Notes: generated by a model from the letters alone, not told the origin. 64,000 nucleotides of DNA from Bradyrhizobium cosmicum (GCF_007290395.2 NZ_CP041656.2:4464001-4528000); one strand, 5' to 3'. Numbered from the stretch's first letter, positions 20,919 to 30,018 are shown. Numbers and translations: made by a program.

Positions 20919-21003
20919 GATCCAATCCCCCGGGAGTTTCGCAAACCGCGCAAGCGTAACCCTATCCCTGACATCCGTCGAGGTTGCTCCAGGCGGAAGC
21001 CGA

Positions 21004-21723
21004 TCAGTCCACCCCGAGATAAGCCTTCTGCACCTGCGGATCCTCCGCGAGCGCGGCCGCCGTGCCGGACAGCACGCTCTTGCCGACCTGGAGCACGGTG
21101 GCGAAATCCGACACTTCCAGCGCCAGCTCGATCGACTGCTCGGCGAGCAGGATGGTGAGGCCCTCGCGATGCAGGCGACCGAAGGTCTCGTACATGGATT
21201 CGACCACGGCCGGCGCAAGGCCGAGCGACGGCTCGTCGAGCATCAAGAGCTTCGGATCGCTCATCAATGCGCGGCCGACCGCGAGCATCTGCCGCTCGCC
21301 GCCGGACATGGTGCCGGCGCGCTGGTTGCGGCGCTCCTTCAGGCGCGGAAAGAACTCGTAGACCCGCTCGAGCAGCACGGCCTGACGCGACTTGTCATGC
21401 AGCGGCGTTGCGCCGAGCATGAGATTGTTCTCGACGCTCTGCTGCACGAACAGCCGCCAACCCTCGGGCGACAGCGCCAGTCCCTTGCGCACGATCGTGA
21501 ACGCCCTTTGCCCGGCGATGTCCTCGCCGCGAAAGCTGATGGAGCCGGAATGCACGGGAATGAGACCCGCAATCGCGTTCAGCGTCGTGGTCTTGCCGCC
21601 GCCATTGGAGCCGAGCAGCGCGACGACGCTGCCTTCGGGCACCTCCAGCGACACGTCGGAGACGCCGATCAGGTCGCCATAGCGCACCTCGAGGTGCTCG
21701 ATCCGCAGCAGCGCTCCGCTCAT
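21004..21723 (-). CDS. livF: Branched-chain amino-acid-type ABC transporter ATP-binding protein LivF
   Basis: 239 residues, standard LivF length. The Walker A is GSNGGGKTTT (residues about 36-45, with the less common Ser and Gly where GPNGAGKTT is usual). The signature is MSGGERQMLAVGRALM and the Walker B is LLMLDEPSLGLAP. It works with LivG to power the LivHM permease. Its start overlaps the livG stop by four bases (21720-21723). It is the last transporter gene of the run. Confidence 0.95.
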   Translation of the reverse strand: MSGALLRIEHLEVRYGDLIGVSDVSLEVPEGSVVALLGSNGGGKTTTLNAIAGLIPVHSGSISFRGEDIAGQRAFTIVRKGLALSPEGWRLFVQQSVENNLMLGATPLHDKSRQAVLLERVYEFFPRLKERRNQRAGTMSGGERQMLAVGRALMSDPKLLMLDEPSLGLAPAVVESMYETFGRLHREGLTILLAEQSIELALEVSDFATVLQVGKSVLSGTAAALAEDPQVQKAYLGVD

Positions 21724-22487
21724 CGGTCCGGCCCGCCCATCAGCTCGACCGGCGTATGGCCCGCGGCCGCTTTGGCCGCGCGCTTGCCGAGATAGGCCTC
21801 GATCACTGCCGGGTTGGAGGTGACTTCGCGCGGGCTGCCGCGGGCGATCTCCTTGCCCTGGTGGAACACCATCACGCGGCTGGCCAGCGACATGATCACT
21901 TCCATGATGTGCTCGACGATGACGAGCGTGATGCCGGAGCGGTGAATGTCACGGACGAGATCGATCGCGAGCTTCACCTCATGCGCGTTGAGCCCGGCCA
22001 TGGCCTCGTCGAGCAGCAGCACCTTCGGCTCGGTCGCGAGCGCGCGCGCGATCTCCAGCCGCTTGCGGCCGGGCGTACCGAGCGAGCGCGCCGGCGCGTC
22101 CGCGAGCCTGATCATGCCGACACGCTCAAGCACCGCGCGTGCCCTGGTCTCGGCCTCCTTGCGATGCGGCGTGCGCAGGAAGGCGCCGATCATGACGTTC
22201 TCCAGCACCGTCATGCCCTCGAAGGTCTGCGGCACCTGGAAGGTGCGGGCAAGCCCTAGCCCGGCACGCTGCTCCGGCGTGAAGTCGGTGATGTCGCTCC
22301 CTTCGAACAGCACGCGGCCCGAGGTCGCCTTGAGGTCGCCGGTGAGGCAGTTGAAGAAGGTGGATTTTCCGGCGCCGTTCGGCCCGATCAGGCCGAGAAT
22401 GTCGCCCTGCTCCAGCGTCGCGGAGGCATCGTCCACCGCCTTGAAGCTGCCGAACGCCTTGGTGATCCCGCGTGCCTCAAGGAGCAT
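21720..22487 (-). CDS. livG: Branched-chain amino-acid-type ABC transporter ATP-binding protein LivG
   Basis: 255 residues. Walker A is GPNGAGKSTFFNCLTG, the signature region contains LGTPGRKRLEIARAL (a variant of the LSGGQ motif), and Walker B is VLLLDEAMAGLN. The C-terminal part carries the LivG-type helical extension (KEIARGSPREVTSNPAVIEAYLG). It overlaps livM by 11 bases and livF by four, so translation of the block is tightly linked. Confidence 0.95.
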   Translation of the reverse strand: MLLEARGITKAFGSFKAVDDASATLEQGDILGLIGPNGAGKSTFFNCLTGDLKATSGRVLFEGSDITDFTPEQRAGLGLARTFQVPQTFEGMTVLENVMIGAFLRTPHRKEAETRARAVLERVGMIRLADAPARSLGTPGRKRLEIARALATEPKVLLLDEAMAGLNAHEVKLAIDLVRDIHRSGITLVIVEHIMEVIMSLASRVMVFHQGKEIARGSPREVTSNPAVIEAYLGKRAAKAAAGHTPVELMGGPDR

Positions 22488-23451
22488 GGCCGGCTCCCGT
22501 GTCGGCGTTGGGCTTGCGGCGGCGCGTGAACAGGGCGAGCAGGCCGCCCGGCTGGAAGCGTGCGATCAGCACGATGATTGCGCCATACAGCACGAAGGTG
22601 AGCCCGGCGCCCTTGCCGCCGAGCCAGCTGTTGGAGATCTCCTCCAGCGGCACCAGGATCGCGGCTCCCACCAAGGGCCCGAACAGCAGCCCTGCCCCGC
22701 CCAGCGCCGCCATGATCAGGATTTTCACCGAGATCAGGATGCCGAGCCCGGACTCGGGGTCGACGAAGCCGAACATCATCGCATAGAGCGCGCCGGCGAC
22801 ACTCGTCAGCGCCGCGCTCAGCATGTAGGCATAGAGTTTCGTGCGTGCGGCCGGAGCGCCCAGCGAACGCGCGGCCCGCTCGGAATCCTTGATCGCGCGC
22901 AGGTAAAACCCCATCCGGCTGTTGGTCATCCACCAGGTGACGAGCAACGTGATCACGAGCACGGCGAGGAAGAGATAGTAATACGGCAGCGACGACAGGA
23001 ACGAGAGATCGAAGACGTTGCGCGGCACGGTCGGACCGGAGAGGCCAACAGCTGCGCCCAACCACTCGGTGTTGGTCACGATCAACCGCACCGTCTCGGC
23101 CACCGCGATGGTCGCCATGCTGAAATAGTGACCTGACAGCCGCAGCGTCGGCACGCCGATGATCGCGGCGAGCCCGACCGCCAGCACGATGCCGCCGGGG
23201 ATGCCGAACAGCGGCGACAGTCCGAATTTGGCGTAGGAGGCCATCGCGGCATAGGCGCCGCAGCCGAAGAACACGACGTGGCCGACCGAGACCTGCCCGG
23301 CATAACCACCGACGATGTTCCAGGCGGAGGCCGCGATGGCATAGAGCAGCACCAGCGCGCCGAGGCGCTGCTGGAACGGCGAGGACATCAGCAGCGGATA
23401 GGCGATCGCACAGGCCGCGACGACCGAGAGCCAGATCAGGCGCCGCATCAC
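22477..23451 (-). CDS. livM: Branched-chain amino-acid-type ABC transporter permease LivM
   Basis: 324 residues with eight to ten hydrophobic helices and the LivM hallmarks GGYAGQVSVGHVVFFGCGAY and GALYAMMFGFVDPESGLG. It forms the membrane channel with LivH. The gene begins ten bases after livH and its end overlaps livG. The actual ligand (amino acid, amide, urea or aromatic acid) is not shown by the permease. Confidence 0.95.
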   Translation of the reverse strand: MMRRLIWLSVVAACAIAYPLLMSSPFQQRLGALVLLYAIAASAWNIVGGYAGQVSVGHVVFFGCGAYAAMASYAKFGLSPLFGIPGGIVLAVGLAAIIGVPTLRLSGHYFSMATIAVAETVRLIVTNTEWLGAAVGLSGPTVPRNVFDLSFLSSLPYYYLFLAVLVITLLVTWWMTNSRMGFYLRAIKDSERAARSLGAPAARTKLYAYMLSAALTSVAGALYAMMFGFVDPESGLGILISVKILIMAALGGAGLLFGPLVGAAILVPLEEISNSWLGGKGAGLTFVLYGAIIVLIARFQPGGLLALFTRRRKPNADTGAGHAP

Positions 23452-23461
23452 AGCTTCCCCA

Positions 23462-24325
23462 TCAGGATTTACCCATCAAGCCTTGCGGCCGGAACCAGAG
23501 GAAGAGCAGGAACAGGACATAGACGACGATGTCCTTGTAGACCGCGCCGATCAGATAGCCGGACAACGACTCGATCACGCCGATCAACAGGCCCGCGACG
23601 AGTGCGCCCGGCACGCTGCCGAAACCGCCGAGCGAGACCGTGACAAAGGCAACGATGCCGAGCGTCTCGCCGACTGTCGGTACGATGTAGAAGAAGTTCG
23701 CGATCAGCGCGCCGGCAAGACCGGTGGCGCCAGCCGCGATGCCCCAGGCGATCGCCTGCATGGTGTCGGGCCGGATGCCCATCAGCTGCGCCGCGGTCTG
23801 ATCCTCCGCCACCGCCAGCATCTTCGAGCCGAGCGAGGTCCGCGTCAGCAGCAGATGCAGGCCCAATGTCACCAGCAGCGCGACGACACCGGCCAGCAGC
23901 CGCGAGGCCTCGATGCGCAGGCCGGCGAACGCATAGGTGCCGCCGACGATGTTCGGCGGCATCGACAGGAAGTTGGCCCCGAACCACCAGAACACCGAAT
24001 AGCGCAGCAGCAGCGCGAGCCCGAAGGTGCCGAGGATCTGGGCCAGCATCGGCCCCTTCATGATGTCGCGGATCAGGGTGAAATAGACCACGACACCGAC
24101 GGTCGCGAGCACCAGCGTCGCCAGCGGTGCGCCGAGGAGCGGCCCTCCCCCCATCAGGGTGTAGACGACATAGGCGACGTACATGCCGAGCATGACGAAA
24201 TCGCCATGCGCGAAATTGACGATGTTCATCATGCCCCACACCAGCGTGAGGCCCGAGGAAAACAGGGCGTAGACGGCGCCAAGCAGAAGCCCGCCGACGA
24301 TCACCTGCACGAGGACAAAGGACAT
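23462..24325 (-). CDS. livH: Branched-chain amino-acid-type ABC transporter permease LivH
   Basis: 287 residues from the ATG at 24325 (MSFVLVQVIVGGLLLGAVYA); a TTG at 24346 would add seven residues without a ribosome site. Hallmarks are LTLVWGMMNIVNFAHGDFVMLG and VSLGGFGSVPGALVAGLLIG. It pairs with LivM. The gene lies 67 bases after the binding-protein gene, which is wider than the other junctions; this is common where the binding protein is made in excess. Confidence 0.94.
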   Translation of the reverse strand: MSFVLVQVIVGGLLLGAVYALFSSGLTLVWGMMNIVNFAHGDFVMLGMYVAYVVYTLMGGGPLLGAPLATLVLATVGVVVYFTLIRDIMKGPMLAQILGTFGLALLLRYSVFWWFGANFLSMPPNIVGGTYAFAGLRIEASRLLAGVVALLVTLGLHLLLTRTSLGSKMLAVAEDQTAAQLMGIRPDTMQAIAWGIAAGATGLAGALIANFFYIVPTVGETLGIVAFVTVSLGGFGSVPGALVAGLLIGVIESLSGYLIGAVYKDIVVYVLFLLFLWFRPQGLMGKS

Positions 24326-24392
24326 GAGCTGCGTTGCTCTGATCAAATCACGTAAGGAGTGGCGGGACGCACGGTCCCGCCTCTAGGCGATC

Positions 24393-25646
24393 TCACCAGC
24401 CCTTGTAGGGCAGCATCGGTGCCTTCTCGGCGTTGGTCTTCGGCCACACCGAGACGTAGTTATCGCCGTCCTGGAGCTGGATGATGGCGCCGGAGGCGAG
24501 GATGTTCTGGCCCTTGTCGTCGAACTTCACGCCCTTGTAGCCGATCATCAGTTGATCGGGCTTCAGGTCTGTCGCCTTCAGCGCAGCCTGGATCTTGGCA
24601 GGCTCGGTCGAGCCGGCCCGGTCGATCGCGTCGGCCAGCACGAAGAAGCCCTGCATCTGCCGGGCGACGGTGTCGTCCATCTCCTCGCCGCTCTTCTTCT
24701 TGTACATGTCGGCGATAACAGCGGATGCTGAACCCGATGGTCCCACGACCCAGGACGAGCGGTTGAAGACGCCCTGCGAGATCTTGCCGGCCGCCTTGGT
24801 GAAGGACGGATCGGAATAGCCGGCATCGTCGGCCAGCAGCACGGCCGGCTTGTAGTCGAGCGACTGCATGGTCTTGGCGAACAGGATGGCGTCCGACGTG
24901 TAGCTGATCATGATGACGACGTCGGGCTTCTTGTCCTTGAGCTGGAGCACCTGCCCCTGGACGTCGGTCGCGTTGACGGGATAAGCGACGTCGAGCGCGA
25001 TCGGCTGGCCCTTATCCTTGAAAGCGCCGGCAATCGTGTTCGCGACCGAGGAGCCGTATTCGGTGTTGTCGTGAACCAGCGCGACGCTGTCGGTCTTGGC
25101 GCCCTGCGCCTTGATGTCGGCGAGGAAGTCGACATAGATCCTGGCGAAGTCGGTGGCGATCGGCGTGGTGCGGAAGAACCATTTGAAGCCGCGCTCGGTG
25201 AGATTGGCGGCGACCGATTCGGAGTTCAGGAAGGGAACGCCGTATTTCTCGGCGATCGCGCTCGTGGTCAGCGTGACTCCGGACTGGTAGGAGCCGAACA
25301 ATGCGGCCACCTTATCTTCCGTGATCAGACGCAGTGCCTGGTTCTGGCCGGTTGCCGGATTGCCCTGGTTGTCCGCGATGATCACTTCGACCTTGGCACC
25401 GCCAAGGCCGGCGAGGCCGGCGTTCTTCGCCAGCGGGAAATTGCCGAGTTCGGGATGCGCGTTGTTGATGATATCGGTGGCGACATCGAGCGCCGCCTTG
25501 GCATGCGCGCCGATCGAGGCGGTGCCGCCGGACATCGGCAGGATCACGCCGATCTTGACGACCTTATCCTGCGCGTCCGCGTTTGGGCCGAGCGCAAGGG
25601 ACATCGCGGCCGCGCAAAGCAGCCCGGTGACGTGCTTCAAATTCAT
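24393..25646 (-). CDS. ABC transporter substrate-binding protein (LivK/HAAT type)
   Basis: 417 residues with a signal peptide (LLCAAAMSLALGPNADAQ). The type-I periplasmic binding fold starts at VVKIGVILPMSGGTASIGAHAK. The GSYQSGVTLTTSAIAEKYGVPF segment is typical of the ligand cleft. GGGAGGTCTGATTTC precedes the ATG. It would capture the ligand for the LivHMGF transporter encoded immediately downstream. At 417 residues it is larger than E. coli LivK, as often seen for rhizobial paralogues whose ligands range from amino acids to amides and aromatic compounds. Confidence 0.93.
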   Translation of the reverse strand: MNLKHVTGLLCAAAMSLALGPNADAQDKVVKIGVILPMSGGTASIGAHAKAALDVATDIINNAHPELGNFPLAKNAGLAGLGGAKVEVIIADNQGNPATGQNQALRLITEDKVAALFGSYQSGVTLTTSAIAEKYGVPFLNSESVAANLTERGFKWFFRTTPIATDFARIYVDFLADIKAQGAKTDSVALVHDNTEYGSSVANTIAGAFKDKGQPIALDVAYPVNATDVQGQVLQLKDKKPDVVIMISYTSDAILFAKTMQSLDYKPAVLLADDAGYSDPSFTKAAGKISQGVFNRSSWVVGPSGSASAVIADMYKKKSGEEMDDTVARQMQGFFVLADAIDRAGSTEPAKIQAALKATDLKPDQLMIGYKGVKFDDKGQNILASGAIIQLQDGDNYVSVWPKTNAEKAPMLPYKGW

Positions 25647-25879
25647 GAAATCAGACCTCCCAAAGGGTTTCCCCGACCAAGGTTTTTTGAAAGCTGTGGC
25701 TGGCGCCCGCTTCCGCTTGTTTATGCCTGGCTGACCCTAGGATGGCATGCCATCCGGATACCGGCAAGGTGAAACGGACTTGCGCAATGCCGCATAAGGG
25801 AGCAGCGAACGCGGCGCGATGTGCGGTGTTCAATCTCACGTCGCCTGGTGCACGAAGGACAACTGCGACGGTTACGAGA

Positions 25880-26440
25880 TCTTGCGTTGCCCGACGGGCA
25901 AAACACCCAAGCCATCGGTCAATCCGCACCCTCAAAAATATTCGCCTTTACAGAATTTCGGAATAGGCGGATATTGCGCGCACTCCGGCCCAAGGAAGAG
26001 GGGCGTATCGCGATCGTCACGAACGCGGGCCGGACGGCGGTGGACGTGGGCCACACTGGTGCGACGGTGATCGCAGGGCGGGAAACCGTGAGCGAGGCAC
26101 ATCGCACGTACGACCGGTGTGATCTGCGTACGGCAAAATCGTGTGGTCCTGGCGCCCGCAGGCTGGCGTCAAGCGTTGCGGTGATGTGGCGGCCCGACCG
26201 GGCGCGCGCATCGTCAGCCGCAAGGCGACGGGGGCAAGAGTGCATCGCTCCCCGAGGAGAGCGCGACATAAGCCGTAAGACCACTGCGCAGGGAAGGCCG
26301 GATGTTTTGGCTTCACCTGTATGCCGCTGTGCAAATTCTTGTTGCCACCTTTCGCACAGTGGACCGTGGGTGCCCGGCCGGCACCCGGCCTTCTCTGCGC
26401 CCTCTTTCATCTTGGGGGTGACGCGACCAGCCAAAGCTCG
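25880..26440. repeat. Long degenerate intergenic repeat in a 950-base gene-free stretch
   Basis: Between the binding-protein gene and the DUF1428 gene (25647-26602) I find no convincing gene. The stretch starts with the near-palindrome TTGCCCGACGGGCAAAACA at 25887-25905, passes an AT-rich patch, and then runs through a GC-rich block (about 25985-26440) ending in GTGCCCGGCCGGCACCCGG. From memory this succession occurs many times in Bradyrhizobium, Nitrobacter and Rhodopseudomonas intergenic DNA and has been miscalled as short hypothetical proteins. I could not compare it here. Confidence 0.55.
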
Positions 26441-26490
26441 GGCGAAACACGCCGCGAGGATGAGCAGCCATGTCCATCGATGAACAACAG

Positions 26491-26586
26491 TCTCGTGCCC
26501 CGGACGCTACGCAGCGCCACTTCAGCGGTGCGCTGCAGAGCCGGGGCCCGTCCATCAGCGCGTTGCGCCGCGTCCGGGACACGAGA
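26491..26586. repeat. Inverted-repeat intergenic element
   Basis: The ends TCTCGTGCCCCGGACGC (26491-26507) and GCGTCCGGGACACGAGA (26570-26586) are complementary at 16 of 17 positions. The inside also contains palindromic CTGCAG and GGGCCC cores. It lies 17 bases beyond the stop of the convergent DUF1428 gene and could act as a strong hairpin or terminator. I recall it as a common Bradyrhizobium repeat. Confidence 0.65.
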
Positions 26587-26602
26587 GAAACAGACCTTGC
26601 CC

Positions 26603-26965
26603 TCAACCGACCACGTCGCTCGCCTGCAACAGCGTGGTGAAGCCGCCATAGATCATCCGCTTGCCGTCGAAGGGCATGTCGGCGCCATGGAACTGCGGGT
26701 CCGCCATCACCTTCTTGTTGACGGCATCGCGGGTCTGCCGATCGCGGTAGACGATCCAGGAGAACACCACGACCTCATCCTCCTTCGCGATCACCGCGCG
26801 CGGGAACGACGTCAGCTCGCCGTAGGGCACGTCGTCACCGATACATTCGACGTAGTCGAGTGCGCCGTGCGCCATCCACACCGCGCAGGCCTTTCGCGCC
26901 AGCACCTTGTAGGCCTCGATCTTGTCCTTGGGCACGGCGAGCACGAAGCCATCGACATAGGGCAT
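26603..26965 (-). CDS. DUF1428 (YbaA-like) family protein
   Basis: 120 residues from the ATG at 26965, preceded by AAGGAGATCCGAA. The sequence opens MPYVDGFVLAVPKDKIEAY and contains EVVVFSWIVYRDRQTRDAVNKKVM and the FDGKRMIYGGF ending typical of DUF1428, a ferredoxin-fold (dimeric alpha/beta barrel) family of unknown function. It reads away from the caspase genes and is probably unrelated to them. Confidence 0.9.
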   Translation of the reverse strand: MPYVDGFVLAVPKDKIEAYKVLARKACAVWMAHGALDYVECIGDDVPYGELTSFPRAVIAKEDEVVVFSWIVYRDRQTRDAVNKKVMADPQFHGADMPFDGKRMIYGGFTTLLQASDVVG

Positions 26966-27173
26966 TTCGGATCTCCTTGAGGGTACACGCCCCAAGGACG
27001 AAGCGGCCGGCGGCGATCCGACACGTCACGGTAACTTGCAAGGTGAGGCAAACTGTCGCGAGGTTTTCGTGTGCTACTTCACATCCAGAGGTGGCAACAC
27101 CGTGACACCATCCCCAGCGTTTGTACCCGCGCACTGGCTATTTCAGATTGCAATTTGGCAGAAGGCAGCTTTC

Positions 27174-29045
27174 ATGAGCACCCGCCTTTCATTGCTTTGC
27201 GTCCACGGCGTCGGTCACGCGGAGATCGACGCCGGGTTCCAGCAGTCCTGGTCCGCAGCCATCACACGTGCCATCGAGAGCGTCGATCAGGGCGTTCAAC
27301 TCGATATCGACTTCGTGCAATACGACGATCTGTTCGACAAGGCCCCGCTCAACCCCCTCACCTACGCCGCAGCCTCGGCCAAGCTGCTGGCGAGCGCAGT
27401 GGCTCATGGCCTCACCGACCTTCTGACTGGTGCACGAGGCATTACGGACATCCCCGCGGTCATCAAATGGACCGCGGGGATGGTCGCCCAGTGGTCCACG
27501 GACGAGCAGCTCCGCGAGGACCTGCGCCAGCTCATTCTCGACAAGATCGAGGGCAAGACCTACGACGTGGTCCTGGCGCACAGCCTTGGCTCGCTGATCT
27601 GCTACGACACCTTTCTGCACGACAACGACGCGATCAAGGACGCGGTCTTCGTCAGCTTCGGATCGCAGATCGGCAATCCGGCGGTGCGCGACGTCTTCGC
27701 CGGTCGCATCAAGCCCCTGACCTGCCGCAAATGGTATCACCTCTATAATCCCGTCGATCACGTGCTGACCTACCCGCTCGGCATCCGGGCCGACAATTAT
27801 CAGCAGGTCACGGTTTCCTTCGATGTTCCCAACGACGCGCTGAACCACGATGCGACGTGGTACCTGTCGCACACCAGCACCGTCGCGACCGTCTGGCATG
27901 ATGCGGTCCCGGCGCCCGCATCCCGCGGGATCGTAAGCGCTGCGCGCGAGATGGCGAGCCTTGCGGTCAAGCCCAGCCGCCGCGCCCTGCTGATCGGCAT
28001 CAACGACTACCCCGACCCGGCCAGCCGGCTCGAGGGCTGCGTCAACGACGTTTTCCTGATGAGTGCGGTACTCCAGGAGAGCGGCTTTGAGCCCGAGGAT
28101 ATCCGCATCGTCCTCAATGATCGCGCAACGACGCAAGGCATCATGGACCGGCTGCATTGGCTGCTCGACGGCGTCCGCGACGGCGACGAGCGTATGCTGT
28201 TCTATTCGGGACACGGCGCCCAGATTCCCCGCTACAACATCCAGGGCGAACCGGATCATGTCGACGAATGCCTCGTGCCCTATGATTTCGACTGGTCGCC
28301 GGCCCACGCCATTCTGGATCGCCAGTTCGCCGAGCTGTACTCGCAGCTTCCCTATGACAGTTATTTCGTGGCGATGCTCGATTGCTGTCATTCAGGCGGA
28401 TTGACGCGCGACGGCGGTCCGCGTGTCCGCGGGCTGAGCCCTCCGGACGACATCCGGCACCGCGCACTGAAATGGGACGCGACCGAGCGGATGTGGGTGC
28501 CGCGGGACTTCACGCCTCTGAACAGGAGCCTGAAGGACCGGAAGAACGGCGCCGATTTCCTGGGGCAAAACGGCGCAACGCAACGGTTGGGACGCGCAAT
28601 GATGCTGCGCACCAGACCGGACAAGGACTACGACAAGACACGCAAGGAGCTCGACCATTTCGGGCCGTATCTGCCGATCCTGCTCGAGGCTTGCCAGGAG
28701 CAGCAGCTCTCCTACGAATACCGCGATGGCGTGACGTCCTATGGTGTCTACACCTATTCGATGGCCGCCACACTGCGCGAGCTGAGAGCCAGGGGCGAAA
28801 ATCCCTCCTTCAATACGCTGAATGATCTCGTCACCGCGAAACTGAGGCGGATGAGATACAACCAGACGCCCAATCTGGTCGGCGCCAAGGTTCGCTGCAA
28901 CGCGCCCGTGCCGTGGGGACGCTCGCAAGGCGAGGCGCCCGCCAAAACCGCGGCCCAGGCCGGCCCGACGACATCGTCGAGGCGTCCCCGCAAGACGGAG
29001 CGCAAACGGGCGCCTGCAGCGAGGAAGACGGCGAAAAAGAAATAG
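27174..29045 (+). CDS. Caspase-family (C14) protease fused to an N-terminal alpha/beta hydrolase
   Basis: 623 residues from the ATG at 27174, which has GAAGG about seven bases upstream. Residues 1-245 look like a lipase/PGAP1-type hydrolase: LLCVHGVGH oxyanion region, nucleophile Ser137 in AHSLGS, likely Asp195 (NPVDHVLT) and His233. Residues 268-545 form a caspase-like (metacaspase/orthocaspase) domain: RRALLIGINDY, catalytic His347 in YSGHG, catalytic Cys405 in DCCHSGG. An acidic DECLVPYDF segment may shape a basic S1 pocket. The last 45 residues are Lys/Arg/Ala-rich (KTAKKK end). No signal peptide is visible, so it is probably cytoplasmic. A second caspase gene follows after 40 bases. The pairing suggests regulated proteolysis or a toxin/defence role (inference). 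Confidence 0.88.
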   Translation: MSTRLSLLCVHGVGHAEIDAGFQQSWSAAITRAIESVDQGVQLDIDFVQYDDLFDKAPLNPLTYAAASAKLLASAVAHGLTDLLTGARGITDIPAVIKWTAGMVAQWSTDEQLREDLRQLILDKIEGKTYDVVLAHSLGSLICYDTFLHDNDAIKDAVFVSFGSQIGNPAVRDVFAGRIKPLTCRKWYHLYNPVDHVLTYPLGIRADNYQQVTVSFDVPNDALNHDATWYLSHTSTVATVWHDAVPAPASRGIVSAAREMASLAVKPSRRALLIGINDYPDPASRLEGCVNDVFLMSAVLQESGFEPEDIRIVLNDRATTQGIMDRLHWLLDGVRDGDERMLFYSGHGAQIPRYNIQGEPDHVDECLVPYDFDWSPAHAILDRQFAELYSQLPYDSYFVAMLDCCHSGGLTRDGGPRVRGLSPPDDIRHRALKWDATERMWVPRDFTPLNRSLKDRKNGADFLGQNGATQRLGRAMMLRTRPDKDYDKTRKELDHFGPYLPILLEACQEQQLSYEYRDGVTSYGVYTYSMAATLRELRARGENPSFNTLNDLVTAKLRRMRYNQTPNLVGAKVRCNAPVPWGRSQGEAPAKTAAQAGPTTSSRRPRKTERKRAPAARKTAKKK

Positions 29046-29085
29046 CAGTCATCGGCTCGATCGATCGGACGCTGGAGAATTCATC

Positions 29086-29952
29086 ATGGCGACAGGCATC
29101 TCCCTGCATATCGGATTGAACTCGGTCGACCCGCGGCATTACGAGGGCTGGAGCGGCCCCCTCAACGCCTGCGAGGCCGATGCCAATGACATGGCGGACC
29201 TCGCTCACACCAGCGGCTTCGCACCGAGCAGGCTCCTCACCCGCAAGGCGACGCGCTCCGCCGTTCTGGGCGGGATCGCGCACGCGGCGAAGACCCTCAA
29301 GTCGGGTGACATGTTCTTTCTGACCTATTCGGGGCACGGCGGTCAGTTACCAGACCTCAACGGCGACGAGTCTGACGGCAAGGACGAGACCTGGTGCCTC
29401 TACGACGGCGAGCTGATCGACGATGAGCTGTATTCGTCATGGTGGGCGTTTGCAGCGGGCGTGCGCATTCTGCTGCTCTCGGACAGTTGTCACAGCGGCA
29501 GCGTGAGCAAGGCCCTGTACTATCAGGCCAGGGCCCGCTCCGTTTCGGGCACGCTATATCGCGCGATGCCGGACGAGGTGGCGCTGCGCGTGTACCAGAA
29601 CAACAAGAAGACCTATGATCCGCTGCTGAAACGGCGCGACCTTTCCGAGGCTCTCGGCAAGATCAAGGCGTCGGTGCTGCTGATCTCAGGGTGCCAGGAC
29701 AACCAGCTTTCGCAGGACGGCACCTTCAACGGCCTGTTCACGGGAACGCTGAAGACCGTCTGGAACGGTGGCACGTTCAAGGGGTCCTACCGCGGCTTCC
29801 ACACCGCCATCGGCCGCAAGATGCCGCCGGATCAATCGCCAAAACTGTCGCTGGTCGGCGCCAGCAATCCAGCCTTCATGGCCGCGCGCCCCTTCACCAT
29901 CGAGGCCAAGAAAAAGAAGACCGTGGCGAAGAAAGCCAAGAAGAAGCCGTGA
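29086..29952 (+). CDS. Caspase-family (C14) protease with lysine-rich tail
   Basis: 288 residues; GGAG lies nine bases before the ATG. It is a single C14-like domain starting GISLHIGLNSVDPRHYEGW, with catalytic His84 in TYSGHGG and Cys135 in DSCHSGS. A conserved acidic region (DLNGDESDGKDETWCLYD) precedes the Cys, as in Arg/Lys-specific metacaspases. The SGCQDNQLSQDGTFNGLFT segment is typical of bacterial caspase homologues. The C-terminus KKKKTVAKKAKKKP resembles the tail of the upstream protease and histone-H1-like repeats. It lies 40 bases from the upstream caspase/hydrolase gene, so the two are likely one operon. Function is unknown. Confidence 0.88.
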   Translation: MATGISLHIGLNSVDPRHYEGWSGPLNACEADANDMADLAHTSGFAPSRLLTRKATRSAVLGGIAHAAKTLKSGDMFFLTYSGHGGQLPDLNGDESDGKDETWCLYDGELIDDELYSSWWAFAAGVRILLLSDSCHSGSVSKALYYQARARSVSGTLYRAMPDEVALRVYQNNKKTYDPLLKRRDLSEALGKIKASVLLISGCQDNQLSQDGTFNGLFTGTLKTVWNGGTFKGSYRGFHTAIGRKMPPDQSPKLSLVGASNPAFMAARPFTIEAKKKKTVAKKAKKKP

Positions 29953-30018
29953 GGCAGAAGCCGTAAGGCTTGAGGGCGAACCGGTGGTACAGATTCAACA
30001 GGGGAAAAGGGCCTGATA

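Noticed and set aside
20919..21218. N-terminal extension of the Sel1-like protein into livF
   Set aside because: The added residues are Arg/Pro/Ser-rich antisense-like text, and a GTG with a good ribosome site lies at 20918.
25821..26483. Open frames in the 950-base repeat region
   Set aside because: Several frames of both strands are open with equal lack of coding signal, so the region is better explained as repeat DNA.
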